Shown here: positions 1 to 6,835 of the stretch, piece after piece
Position numbering within the stretch: the first letter of the stretch is position 1
How the letters are laid out: each line of letters begins with the position of its first letter
Source of the DNA: Defluviitaleaceae bacterium
GTDB lineage: Bacteria > Bacillota > Clostridia > Lachnospirales > WQUN01
Assembly (NCBI GenBank): GCA_009781725.1
Contig: WQVF01000013.1
Span: 1 to 64,000, forward strand
DNA: 64,000 nt
Direction: 5' to 3'
Position numbers and translations under genes: made by a program
The notes under the pieces: model-generated
What the model saw: the letters and a program-made list of their open reading frames with translations, nothing else
Told to the model about the DNA's origin: nothing
Databases searched by the model: none

Positions 1-499
1 GGTTTTTAAAAAGGTTTTTTAAATAAATCACCTATTTGGTTTCTTTTTTTTTCCCTGATGCACCCTTTAAAAATAAAAAACCTAAAAAAACCCCCCCCCC
101 CCCCGTCAACTCATTACACAAACAGTGTGTGTTTTATCGTGTGTTTACACGATGCGACAAAAAGCAGCATGTCCTCGCCTAAATAATCAATTTTCTAGTC
201 TATAAGATTACACACTGTAAAACATCTGCTCTTAGAAAGAAAAAGACAGCAAAAATATCCATACTCCCATCGGGCTTTGGATTCAATGCAATGTCAGTCA
301 TGGATGATAAAGACATGGATTCATCATGTATAGTTGAAATAAAATTATGACCAATCATAGTGATGGCATGGAAACCATACGTGACAGTATAAAATCTGCT
401 ATAACTAGCAATGTCAACAAGCAATGCCAACACACAGTGTATATGTAGATTTAGCAGCCGGGATTGAACCACAACCAATAGCTGTGTGATTCACTATAG
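1..499. other. Low-complexity left end, no supported gene
   Basis: The first ~115 bases are homopolymer-rich A/T followed by a run of about 14 C residues at 91-104. This looks like a weak assembly end rather than functional DNA. From 116 to 499 I see no reading frame with recognisable protein features. A 92-codon open frame on the minus strand (200-478) has no motif and no convincing ribosome binding site, so it is not called. Confidence 0.5.
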
Positions 500-688
500 C
501 AAGACCGGGACGCATATCATCTCGTCAAGAAGAGAATTAAAAACGTGAACATATATGACCGCTTTGGGGGAGTAAAACATGCCGGTTTTGGCCTGGGCTT
601 CGAGCGTTGCCTTATGTATATCACTGGGATGAAGAATATCCGGGATGTGGTGCCATATCCTAGGACTTTTGGGCAGATGGGGTATTAA
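500..688 (+). pseudogene. asnS: Remnant of the 3' end of asparaginyl-tRNA synthetase
   Basis: Read on the plus strand, the frame ending in TAA at 686-688 encodes [19 protein letters not shown] followed by [11 protein letters not shown]. This is the class II tRNA synthetase motif 3 region and C-terminus typical of AsnRS. Only about 45 residues align cleanly, from codon 554 onward. Upstream residues ([11 protein letters not shown]) resemble the preceding helix, but the stretch before the conserved YLDLRRFGG block seems to have lost residues, and an in-frame TAG lies at 497-499. The rest of the gene is absent, so this is a truncated, internally deleted copy or the edge of a badly assembled gene. 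A strong terminator follows. Confidence 0.75.
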
Positions 689-712
689 TACTCGTAGGAA
701 AGTAGCATAAAC

Positions 713-750
713 AAAACCCGTCATCATGAGCCATGATGACGGGTTTTATT
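713..750 (+). terminator. Rho-independent terminator after the asnS remnant
   Basis: A perfect 16-bp stem (AAAACCCGTCATCATG with its complement) closes over a 3-base loop and is followed by TTTTATT. It lies 25 bases after the asnS stop codon. It could also act for the minus-strand XRE gene that ends at 761, because the A-rich left flank gives a U-tract in that direction. Confidence 0.85.
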
Positions 751-760
751 TATGTGTTTT

Positions 761-1828
761 TCACTTTTTTAACGCCCAAGAGTTTGCCTTTAGAAGCTCA
801 AGGCATTCCAAAAATCGTTTATCATTTCTTACAATATCAAATGAAGGTTTTGTCAGATAATCCTCCCATAAAATCCAAGGCAAATTACGGGGTGTTGACC
901 AGGGCATATAATTGCTCCCATCTTCCCTGGTTTTATCCATATGGTCTGTATGGTGCATTGAGTTTTGCGTCGCTATTTCTACATGGCTTAACGCATTTTC
1001 AGTATCCTGTGCCTCACAATACAGCTCAGCGATTAGTATATTTCTTAGGGCAAGCTCCAGATAATTGACTGGGAAAATTGTATTATCATCAATTACTGTA
1101 CATATCAAACTTGATATCTGTAGCTGGGATTTAAGAATTTCAATCTTTTTCAGAGGGCTTAAACTCCCCATATGGGCATATCCGCCCAAAAGATAATCTA
1201 GCAGCATAGTCGCCCTGATGATGCTGTTTATTTGGTTTTTCAGCCAGTCGTCACCATCCAACACAAGTCCGGCCCAAGGTTCCTTCGTATCCCATATTTC
1301 GGATGGCAATGTATCCAGGATTTTTTTCGCTTCTTCCTTCATACCCCATTTGGCATAATGCCTGATAAGCTGGACTCTGTGCCTCAAAGATGATTTATAG
1401 TCTGTCAGGTCAATTATTCTCTCACTGATAGCAATAATCTCATCCTTGTGTGCAACCTCGTTTTTGGTTCCCAATGCTTGCGCTAGAAGATAGTGCAATC
1501 CGGAGTTTAAAGGATATTTCTTTGTAGCTTTTTGTGCAGATTCAATAGCATCATGAACTTGGCCGCTGTTAAGGAAATTACGGATATCCCTTGTATAGTT
1601 TTCCACATCCTGCTCTCCCCGTATTGCTTCCGTACCGAGAAGTTCATCCACAGTAATCTTAAAAAATATTGCAATATGGGGCAGTAGTGCTATATCTGGG
1701 AATGTGGCACCTGTCTCCCAGCGGCTGACTGCTTGGGGAGATACATGAAATACATCCGCGATTTGTTCCTGGGTCAGATTGCGGGCTTTTCTAAGGTTCT
1801 TAAACTTCTCGTTAAAATATGCTGACAT
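761..1828 (-). CDS. XRE-family regulator with a long helical C-terminal domain
   Basis: A 355-aa DNA-binding protein. Residues ~5-60 form a classic Cro/C1-type helix-turn-helix (FNEKFKNLRKARNLTQEQIA, then VSPQAVSRWETGATFPD). The remaining ~290 residues are helical and TPR-like, a layout seen in Firmicute regulators that bind peptides or protein partners; the ligand is unknown. The ATG at 1828 is preferred over the upstream TTG at 1870 because it has an AAGAGGTG ribosome binding site 7 bases away, whereas the longer start would translate through a hairpin. That ribosome binding site lies in the arm of an 18-bp inverted repeat (1835-1886), which suggests translational control. It is monocistronic, ending at the 713-750 terminator. 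Confidence 0.85.
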   Translation of the reverse strand: MSAYFNEKFKNLRKARNLTQEQIADVFHVSPQAVSRWETGATFPDIALLPHIAIFFKITVDELLGTEAIRGEQDVENYTRDIRNFLNSGQVHDAIESAQKATKKYPLNSGLHYLLAQALGTKNEVAHKDEIIAISERIIDLTDYKSSLRHRVQLIRHYAKWGMKEEAKKILDTLPSEIWDTKEPWAGLVLDGDDWLKNQINSIIRATMLLDYLLGGYAHMGSLSPLKKIEILKSQLQISSLICTVIDDNTIFPVNYLELALRNILIAELYCEAQDTENALSHVEIATQNSMHHTDHMDKTREDGSNYMPWSTPRNLPWILWEDYLTKPSFDIVRNDKRFLECLELLKANSWALKK

Positions 1829-1834
1829 AAATAC

Positions 1835-1893
1835 ACCTCTTATACAATGTTTTTGGAGTCGGCTCTGCAAACATTGTATAAGAGGTTTTTTTT
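1835..1893. promoter_or_regulatory. Inverted repeat sequestering the SD of the XRE gene
   Basis: Arms 1835-1852 and 1869-1886 are perfectly complementary over 18 bp (ACCTCTTATACAATGTTT), with a 16-base loop. In the minus-strand mRNA the 3' arm contains the AAGAGGT ribosome binding site of the XRE gene, so the folded leader would hide it. On the plus strand the same stem is followed by eight T residues and would work as an intrinsic terminator, although no plus-strand gene precedes it. Confidence 0.7.
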
Positions 1894-1939
1894 AATGCCA
1901 ACCAATCATTATGAGGGATATTTTCAACCAAAGTGAGGA

Positions 1940-2902
1940 TTAGAATGACTCAACAAAGCTAATAAAATAGTCCTCAAAGGGCTTGGAACATTCTTTTTGA
2001 TTTTCACATAGATAGTGATAAAAATGTGGCGATATAACGTGAGAGCCGCCATCATGATTTTTGAAGTATTCATAGGGCTGAATACCCGCCCCCAGTTTGA
2101 TTGCAACATAAATGCCCAAAGCCTCGACGATATTCTCTTCTATAAAGCCTTCCATTGTATTGTAGCCCGAGTTAGGGTCTTGATTATCGAATGCGTCCTT
2201 TACCCAGGGCATATCAAAAAGTTTTTGCACATAATCCCTGACTCTTTTTATTTTGTAGGGAGGATGAAAAAGCTCATGGGTTGCATTTGATAAAATAATA
2301 TCAAGAGAATATGAGGCATCTGTTATCAAGTTATTCCCACATAGTTTTATTCCAAGAGGGTCTGCAAAGGAGCATAGGAATATAGTGCAATCAGAATTAT
2401 CTATATCCCCAAAACGGCTCATTATTTCATCGATTTCATAATCACCCAAACGCCTATCTATCTCTGTACATTTTTCTCTTATTGCCGGCAACCTGTTCTT
2501 CACCCAGAAGTCATAAAATCCTTTTTTCTCTAATTCTGATATTACCGGAATAACTGTACTTGTGAAAAATGAAAAGTATGCTTCAAATTCTTCTTTACCA
2601 AAAATATAAGGTGTCATATTCATTGAATTTTCGATTTCTTGAAAGCATCCAAGCATATCAACGAGGTTTCTGTTATTAAAATCATTGAGAGAGGAAGTAA
2701 ACAGTGTAATTGTAGGCGAAAGCATCGAATTTCCACGCTTTGCAGTAAACTCATTTATTTTTGTTTTTATTGTATTGCTAAGCTGTGGATACCATCTCTC
2801 AAAAGCCTCTTTGTGTCTTGTGACATAAAATTCATCCCCGGTCATAATATTAAGAAAGCAAAGCATGTCCATGTTATAGCTTATTCCTGTTTGTAATTTC
2901 AT
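1940..2902 (-). CDS. Putative zincin-like metallopeptidase, uncharacterised
   Basis: A 320-aa protein with no signal peptide or membrane segment. Its key feature is HELFH at residues 209-213, matching the HExxH zinc-binding and catalytic motif. Glu residues follow in EGFIEENIVEALG (~251-263) and could supply the third zinc ligand of a gluzincin-type site. The N-terminal 200 residues are helical and unrecognised. This supports a cytoplasmic metal-dependent peptidase, but the substrate and family are not assigned; it could also be a structural relative without activity. The start ATG at 2902 follows a GGAGGGCAGG-type ribosome binding site. It is transcribed alone between the MerR gene and the XRE gene. 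Confidence 0.65.
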   Translation of the reverse strand: MKLQTGISYNMDMLCFLNIMTGDEFYVTRHKEAFERWYPQLSNTIKTKINEFTAKRGNSMLSPTITLFTSSLNDFNNRNLVDMLGCFQEIENSMNMTPYIFGKEEFEAYFSFFTSTVIPVISELEKKGFYDFWVKNRLPAIREKCTEIDRRLGDYEIDEIMSRFGDIDNSDCTIFLCSFADPLGIKLCGNNLITDASYSLDIILSNATHELFHPPYKIKRVRDYVQKLFDMPWVKDAFDNQDPNSGYNTMEGFIEENIVEALGIYVAIKLGAGIQPYEYFKNHDGGSHVISPHFYHYLCENQKECSKPFEDYFISFVESF

Positions 2903-2957
2903 TTTCCTGCCCTCCTACAAAAACTTTTTCTAGTGCAGGTAATTATACTATAATATT

Positions 2958-3929
2958 TCAGCCAAAATCCTCTTTTAGCTTAATTGGCGCATATAGAACT
3001 AACTGTTCATATCCAAGACCTTTAATGATATCGGGATTGTTATCATGGGTATATATCATATGCCCCAGCATCTCCCGGTTACTGTCCACTATAAAATTCG
3101 TGGTTTCGAGCCATTTTGCAGTCTTGCTTCGTACTTTGTCGTGGCTTTCACCATCGCCGTCCATGCTTACCGAAACCGCATACAGTCCACCTATGAACTC
3201 GGTAATCGCGAAAGGATGCGTATCTGCTTCCGTCGCTTCGTCTTTTATTCGCCAAATCCATGCGGCTTTCCCTTCTTTTCCATACAAAAAATCATAGCCG
3301 TCAAAGAGAATAGGCATAATTAAACCCTGGGCCGATAACTCACTTGCCTTAGCATCAATTCCCATATCGAAGACTTCGTCCCAGCCGACAAGGCCTGTCG
3401 TCAACGCCCGAAAATTGGGAACTCGGACAATCATCACATCAGGTATTTTTTTATCAAGCTTTTCGGTTACTTCCAACAAGCGATTTATGCGGCTTGGATT
3501 GCCAATATAATCGACATTTTTAAGGCTAGTCTCAATTTCTCTTGTTTTATCGTAGAGCCGTTTCACGTCCGCATCTTTGCTAAAGTCAGATTGCTTTACA
3601 TAATCAATAAATGCCAAAACAATCTCCCTTAGTTCGTGAAGCAAAGCAACCTCTTCATCAATGTCATTGACCTTTCCCTCCAGTACATCAAGCACTACCT
3701 CTGAACCTGGAGTAGCGAAAATGCGCTTTATGTCCTTTACACTGATGTTTAGCTTACGTAAAACTAAAATTTGCTCTAGCTTTTTTATGCTGTTATCGTC
3801 ATATAGCCTGTATGCATAATCCTCGCTCCGAGTGCTGGCAATCAGCCCCATATCTTCGTAGTATCGAAGACTACGGGCAGAGATATCATACCTTGATGAT
3901 ACGTCTCGTATTTTGATTAAATTGCCCAT
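2958..3929 (-). CDS. MerR-family regulator with effector-binding C-terminus
   Basis: A 323-aa transcription factor. The N-terminal winged helix (residues ~4-75) carries the MerR signature ARSLRYYEDMGLI and YRLYDDNSIKKLEQI. A helical dimerisation stretch (~75-130) follows, then a GyrI/BmrR-like ligand-binding region (~160-323). It lacks the Cys pattern of metal sensors, so a small organic ligand is more likely. The ribosome binding site GAGGAG lies 8 bases before the ATG. A 104-bp repeat element (3949-4052) begins only 20 bases upstream of the start, so any promoter is inside or beyond it. It is a paralogue of the MerR protein at 5648-6574. No clear target operon is adjacent apart from the DUF3795-like gene upstream. 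Confidence 0.85.
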   Translation of the reverse strand: MGNLIKIRDVSSRYDISARSLRYYEDMGLIASTRSEDYAYRLYDDNSIKKLEQILVLRKLNISVKDIKRIFATPGSEVVLDVLEGKVNDIDEEVALLHELREIVLAFIDYVKQSDFSKDADVKRLYDKTREIETSLKNVDYIGNPSRINRLLEVTEKLDKKIPDVMIVRVPNFRALTTGLVGWDEVFDMGIDAKASELSAQGLIMPILFDGYDFLYGKEGKAAWIWRIKDEATEADTHPFAITEFIGGLYAVSVSMDGDGESHDKVRSKTAKWLETTNFIVDSNREMLGHMIYTHDNNPDIIKGLGYEQLVLYAPIKLKEDFG

Positions 3930-3948
3930 TACAAAGCCTCCTCAAAGG

Positions 3949-4052
3949 TATAGCGAATTAATTCGAAATCAGTCCAGCCTGTCGCCGAAAACGCGTAGAA
4001 ACGTTCGCGATTTTCGGCTCGGTCTGGACTGTTTCTCATTTAATTCGCTCTA
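3949..4052 (+). repeat. 104-bp TATAG/CTATA element, copy A
   Basis: First of four near-identical 104-bp elements (others at 26631, 47640 and, inverted, 53339). It starts TATAGCGAATTAATTCG and ends TAATTCGCTCTA. Internal arms AGTCCAG/CTGGACT and CCGAAAA/TTTTCGG flank an asymmetric loop (CCTGTCG opposite CTCGGT), and an inner ACGCG/CGCG hairpin follows. No protein is encoded. The TA-flanked ends are compatible with a Tc1/IS630-type miniature element. It abuts the ribosome binding site of the MerR gene. Confidence 0.85.
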
Positions 4053-4104
4053 TTTGAAAATAGTTTAATCCCTTCCCTAACGGCAGAGTCAATTGCTATA
4101 GATG

Positions 4105-4743
4105 TTAGTTCCCATACTGCCCATGCACAAAAGGCAGAATCGCCCATGTTACATCATCAGCTAAGATAATCTTTGTATGGACTTCAGGGCGCAACCCTGC
4201 CATCGCCTGACTACAGGAAGCATTACTACTGCATTCCATACATGAGTTTACACTTCTTTGAGCGGCACATTTCATTGGTCCGCAATCAAATCCGTTATTA
4301 ATACCACCTTTATCGCAACCACCACATTTTCTGTCTATACCATCAATACTGCCATATACCCGTTGGGCCCGTTCTTTGGATATGGAGCGGATATCCTCGC
4401 TGTAGTTGGTTTTGCCACTGTAATGCCAGCAAAGGTCGCATCGTTGACCGCATTTGCCAAAGATGGCACCTTCTTTAGGGAAGGGTTTGCGGTTGGGTTT
4501 TCTCTTTTCTTGTATCTTCTGCTTTACAATTTCAAGGGTATGCAAGTCTACAACTGAAATGCAATCCCCATCAATATGAAAGTCGTAGCGGTCATCATAT
4601 ACCCGGATGGAAAAAACCGTTTCCTCATTCTCGCAAAACTTTAACTCATCTGCGCCATTACCTATTTCATCAAGGGCGTACTTCCCGCGCATAAAGCGCA
4701 TGATTTCCCCGCTAATACTCTGCATGTGCTCAGTTTTGTTCAT
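4105..4743 (-). CDS. Cys-rich DUF3795-like protein
   Basis: A 212-aa cytoplasmic protein. The C-terminal half has many paired cysteines (CGQRCDLCWHY, KCGGCDKGG, CGPMKCAAQ, CMECSS), a pattern typical of DUF3795-type small metal-binding proteins of anaerobes. The N-terminal ~90 residues form a separate small alpha/beta domain. Function is unknown; zinc or Fe-S binding is inferred only from the cysteines. The ATG at 4743 (MNKTEHM) is chosen because an AAAGGGG ribosome binding site precedes it; the frame stays open 12 codons further upstream without a better site. It is flanked by the MerR gene and the Fpg-like gene on the same strand. Confidence 0.7.
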   Translation of the reverse strand: MNKTEHMQSISGEIMRFMRGKYALDEIGNGADELKFCENEETVFSIRVYDDRYDFHIDGDCISVVDLHTLEIVKQKIQEKRKPNRKPFPKEGAIFGKCGQRCDLCWHYSGKTNYSEDIRSISKERAQRVYGSIDGIDRKCGGCDKGGINNGFDCGPMKCAAQRSVNSCMECSSNASCSQAMAGLRPEVHTKIILADDVTWAILPFVHGQYGN

Positions 4744-4826
4744 GTGTATAACCCCTTTCAGACAATTGCAGGTGAGCAATGTGTTATTTTTCTGGTTTTA
4801 TCAAAAATGACAAAAGCGGTCTTGCA

Positions 4827-5645
4827 TTAAATTTTCTGACAAACAGGGCAAATAAAAGTCGATGTGCTCCCGGTTTTGACTGAAATAATTTTTTCGCCGC
4901 AAACCGGGCAAGGCTGGCCATCTTTATAACCGATTAGAAAATCATCCATAGAATACCCGCCCTTTTGCCCAAAGAAGTCGCTCTCGTATGAAAACGAGCC
5001 TTTGCTCCTAGATAAATCCAGCACCGCCATAATTGCATCGTATACGCCATTGATTTCATCGTCACTCATATCGGATATTTTCTTCTGGGGATGGAGTTTT
5101 GCCTTGAATAAAATATCATGCATGTACATATTGCCGATGCCGCCGATGTTTTTTTGATTTATCAGAAAGGCCTTGATTTGTGTTTTTTTGCCTTTTAGCA
5201 ACTCGGCGAAATATTCTAGGGTAAATCTCTTATCAAAGGGGTCCATGGCAATGTCCTTTGTGCTTGGCTCCGATTCAAGTTCTACATTGTGTACCAGCAA
5301 AAACTTCCCAAACCACCAAAAGCGAGCAGTATAGCCGCTGCCATCTGTAAAAAGCACCTTTATCTGATATTTTTCCGGCAAGCTGTCTTCATTTTCGAAA
5401 TAAAAAATATCACCCCCCATGCCCAAGGATAGGAGAATATTCTCACCGTTGGCAAGGCTTGTGATAATCCATTTCCCCTTGTGGTATACATCCACGACTT
5501 TCGTGCTCATAGTCCGTTTTTGGAATTCCACCTCAGGAATATTGGCGCATTTTTCTTGCAGAAGATTAATCTCCTTTAAGGTTTTCCCCTGTAAGGTACT
5601 CTTCATTTGTCCCGCAAGTTTTGTGATTTCCGGTAATTCGGCCAT
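4827..5645 (-). CDS. Fpg/Nei-family DNA glycosylase-like protein
   Basis: A 272-aa member of the formamidopyrimidine-DNA glycosylase / endonuclease VIII family, which removes oxidised bases. It shows the N-terminal ELPEI motif, the helix-two-turn-helix with the conserved NIGGIGNMYMHDILF block (~165-180), and a C-terminal zinc finger with two CPVC pairs. Family length matches. Canonical Fpg has Pro2 as the Schiff-base nucleophile; here the protein starts M-A-E-L-P, so the mature N-terminal residue is Ala or Met. That implies altered or lost lyase chemistry, or a different subfamily. The start is 2 bases after the stop of the upstream MerR gene, so the two are one transcript and the MerR protein probably controls it. 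Confidence 0.85.
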   Translation of the reverse strand: MAELPEITKLAGQMKSTLQGKTLKEINLLQEKCANIPEVEFQKRTMSTKVVDVYHKGKWIITSLANGENILLSLGMGGDIFYFENEDSLPEKYQIKVLFTDGSGYTARFWWFGKFLLVHNVELESEPSTKDIAMDPFDKRFTLEYFAELLKGKKTQIKAFLINQKNIGGIGNMYMHDILFKAKLHPQKKISDMSDDEINGVYDAIMAVLDLSRSKGSFSYESDFFGQKGGYSMDDFLIGYKDGQPCPVCGEKIISVKTGSTSTFICPVCQKI

Positions 5646-5647
5646 TG

Positions 5648-6574
5648 TTATAGCTCCTCTCGTACTTTTATTGGTATAAATATATCTTGCTGATATCTGT
5701 TAAATTTTATGGCGATATCCCAAGGTAGGATTTCTTCAATCATTTCGATTCGCTCAGGCTCTGTATCAAGTTTGTACTCGCTGCTTCTTGTAATCCATTC
5801 TCTAAGCAAGGTAAATGTATCGTCCATGTCTTCAAAAAAAGTACTTGCTATTGCATATAGCCCACCAGAGAAAATTTCATCCGTGTATATGGTGAGATTT
5901 TCATAATTATGGGGGATTTTTATCATCATTATCCACTCGGTTTTCTCCATGGCAAAAAAGCAGTTTCTCATACCCGGAGTGGGAATAAAGCCATATTCGG
6001 CAAATAAGTTCTGCATTTTATCTCCATCCATTTCTTCTATCTGCCCCGTTTTCAAGCGAGATGTAAGCATTCTCATGGATGGAAGGCGTATAACCCGGGT
6101 ATCGTGCAGCCTTAATGTCTCTCGGCTTATTTCCGACAGCTTTTCAAAGGAAATCGGCTCAGTTTCCGGAACTGTTGCAAGGCGTTTTTCCGTTTCTTCA
6201 TACAGCAATGTAATGGCCGAGATTTTCTTGATACCGCTCATTAACATCTTGTGCAGAAAATCATCCACAAGCTGCCTTAGTTCGGATAGTGCCGCAATCT
6301 CCATATCAAGGGATTCCAGTTTGTCTACAAAGGCTTGAATCAATGCTGTGGTGCTTTCACCTTTGAAAATTACTACCATATCCCTGATAGGGATTTGTAG
6401 CTTTCGCAGGACGATAATTTGCTTTAGCCGTTCCAGGGCAGATTCGTCGTAATATCGCTGGGCCTTATTGTCGGGATGTTGGCTCCAGATTAACCCTTTT
6501 TCCTCGTAATAGCGAAGGGTCCGGCTGGATAAGCCGAAAGATTCTACGACCTGGTTTATTCTCATTAGTTCCAT
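5648..6574 (-). CDS. MerR-family regulator, autoregulated, upstream of the Fpg-like gene
   Basis: A 308-aa protein with an N-terminal MerR winged helix (SSRTLRYYEEKGLIWS; QRYYDESALERLKQI), a coiled dimerisation helix, and a C-terminal effector-binding-like domain (~155-308). It has no metal-binding cysteine cluster, so an organic ligand is likely. Its promoter has the 19-bp -35/-10 spacing with a dyad in the spacer that is diagnostic of MerR-controlled promoters, so self-regulation is well supported. The Fpg-like gene follows 2 bases after its stop codon and is probably the regulated partner. Confidence 0.88.
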   Translation of the reverse strand: MELMRINQVVESFGLSSRTLRYYEEKGLIWSQHPDNKAQRYYDESALERLKQIIVLRKLQIPIRDMVVIFKGESTTALIQAFVDKLESLDMEIAALSELRQLVDDFLHKMLMSGIKKISAITLLYEETEKRLATVPETEPISFEKLSEISRETLRLHDTRVIRLPSMRMLTSRLKTGQIEEMDGDKMQNLFAEYGFIPTPGMRNCFFAMEKTEWIMMIKIPHNYENLTIYTDEIFSGGLYAIASTFFEDMDDTFTLLREWITRSSEYKLDTEPERIEMIEEILPWDIAIKFNRYQQDIFIPIKVREEL

Positions 6575-6591
6575 GGTTCACCTCTGCGCCC

Positions 6592-6622
6592 ATTATATAG
6601 GTTGACGTTGCGTCAATGTCAA
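6592..6622 (-). promoter_or_regulatory. MerR-type promoter with 19-bp spacer and operator dyad
   Basis: On the minus strand TTGACA (6622-6617) and TATAAT (6597-6592) are separated by exactly 19 bp. The spacer contains the dyad TTGACG-CAA-CGTCAA (6602-6616). Over-long spacing with a central palindrome is the hallmark of promoters that MerR proteins twist into an active shape. It lies 17 bases upstream of the MerR start codon. Confidence 0.85.
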
Positions 6623-6628
6623 CTCTGT

Positions 6629-6746
6629 TATAATGAAATAATTCGAAATCGGCCTCGCCTGTCGCGGCAAAATCGCCCTAAACGCCTTATGTCGGCGTTT
6701 CAGGGTGCCGCTCGGGCGAGACCGTTTCTCATTGATTTCACTATAT
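6629..6746 (+). repeat. 118-bp divergent relative of the 104-bp element, copy B
   Basis: Same outer plan as the 104-bp family (TATAATGAAATAATTCGAAATC start, GTTTCTCATT near the right end, CACTATA terminus), and the CCTGTCG internal-loop motif is kept. The stem arms differ: GGCCTCGCC pairs with GGCGAGACC, and CGGC with GCCG. Both sides of the stem changed while pairing was kept. The inner hairpin is also different and longer. It abuts the MerR promoter. Confidence 0.75.
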
Positions 6747-6835
6747 GTAACAAAAAACCGCCCTGGTGGGCGGCTCTGACTTATCCTGTTTACCATATGG
6801 TTTTGACATCATATTTTGAAGTTGCACAATCGCAA

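Noticed and set aside
200-478. 92-codon minus-strand frame near the left end
   Set aside because: No SD, no family features and unusual composition next to a suspect assembly edge.
494-727. 77-codon minus-strand frame
   Set aside because: It is the antisense shadow of the asnS remnant and its terminator.
733-1068. 111-codon plus-strand frame
   Set aside because: Antisense to the XRE gene; it begins inside the terminator hairpin and has no SD.
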